Source of the DNA: Lutimonas vermicola
GTDB taxonomy: Bacteria > Bacteroidota > Bacteroidia > Flavobacteriales > Flavobacteriaceae
Assembly: GCF_038433205.1 (NCBI RefSeq)
Contig: NZ_JBCDNA010000001.1
Span: 1,364,001 to 1,428,000, forward strand
Reading direction: 5' to 3'
DNA: 64,000 bases
Both the position numbers and the translations under genes were made by a program. The notes beneath the pieces were generated by a model. The model was given only the letters and a program-made list of their open reading frames with translations. It was not told where the DNA came from and ran no database searches. How positions within the stretch are numbered: the stretch's first letter is position 1; the number at the start of each line of letters is the position of its first letter. This document shows, in pieces, positions 63,703 to 64,000 of the stretch.

Positions 63703-64000
63703 TTAATAAACGAAACATAAAACCTCTCCACCAACATTCTCCTGACGCGCTTTCTTGTTCGTCATCACACCTTTTGAAGTAGAAACGATGGCAATTCCCA
63801 ATCCGTTCAATATTCTTGGCATTTCATCAGAACCGGCATATTTTCTTAAACCAGGTGTACTCACTCTTTGAATGTTCTTGATCACGGGTTGCTTAGTATC
63901 TTTGTCATACTTTAAAGCAATCTTAATAATGTCCTGAACTTTGTTATCAATGAACTTATAACTTAAGATATAACCTTGATCAAACAAGATCTTGGTCATT
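63703..64000 (-). CDS. rpsH: 30S ribosomal protein S8, partial (5' end outside window)
   Basis: About 99 codons are visible, beginning inside the gene (MTKILFDQGYILSYKF is internal) and ending with SKGVMTNKKARQENVGGEVL, the S8 C-terminal signature. Full S8 has about 132 residues, so roughly 33 residues lie beyond the window end. Confidence 0.97.
   Translation of the reverse strand, partial: MTKILFDQGYILSYKFIDNKVQDIIKIALKYDKDTKQPVIKNIQRVSTPGLRKYAGSDEMPRILNGLGIAIVSTSKGVMTNKKARQENVGGEVLCFVY

Overview
The window is low-GC DNA from a member of the Bacteroidota, almost certainly Flavobacteriaceae. The evidence is a GldG gliding-motility gene, several type IX secretion system (T9SS) cargo proteins with type A or type C C-terminal signals, promoter-like TAnnTTTG boxes, few Shine-Dalgarno sites, and the gene order rplQ-carA-eno-gltA after the ribosomal operon. 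A run of 100 Ns at 14611-14710 shows that it comes from a draft assembly.

Left part (1-12 kb): the 3' end of gldG; two DUF2911 exported proteins; a convergent operon of a PIG-L deacetylase, a previously unlisted 37-residue membrane protein and an SSS-family symporter; dnaN; two tandem paralogous exported proteins of unknown function, both 231 aa; a secreted cupin; and a regulator combining DUF4242, a degenerate nucleotide-cyclase-like domain and an AraC-type helix-turn-helix.

Middle part (12-42.6 kb), all on the minus strand: a large leucine-rich-repeat-like T9SS protein interrupted by the assembly gap, followed by a surface-polysaccharide locus. Read in the direction of transcription from 42.6 kb downwards, the locus encodes a Gfo/Idh/MocA sugar dehydrogenase, a CDP-sugar branch (rfbF, rfbG, RmlC-like epimerase, SAF-domain oxidoreductase), a Wzx flippase, a Wzy-like polymerase, two GT2 glycosyltransferases, a sulfotransferase, a GT4 glycosyltransferase, a DUF354 protein, two CapK/PaaK-like adenylate-forming enzymes flanking an MBOAT/DltD-like O-acylation pair, a secreted sialate-O-acetylesterase-like T9SS protein, a polysaccharide deacetylase, the initiating sugar-phosphate transferase and a Wzc tyrosine autokinase. 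Together they could build, decorate, polymerise and export a sulfated and acylated heteropolysaccharide. No Wza exporter is visible. The initiating transferase is unusual: it carries two tandem transposase-type helix-turn-helix repeats at its N terminus, and its leader can fold in two mutually exclusive ways.

Right part (43-64 kb), all on the minus strand: two paralogous parallel-beta-helix T9SS proteins, one with 2 and one with 11 Ig/PKD-like repeats (alternating subtypes, 426-bp DNA period); two guanidino-group-modifying enzymes; citrate synthase; enolase; carbamoyl phosphate synthase small subunit; and the end of the S10-spc-alpha ribosomal cluster, from rpsH (cut by the window end) through secY, infA, rpmJ, rpoA and rplQ. 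No rRNA, tRNA, CRISPR array, complete insertion sequence or prophage was seen.
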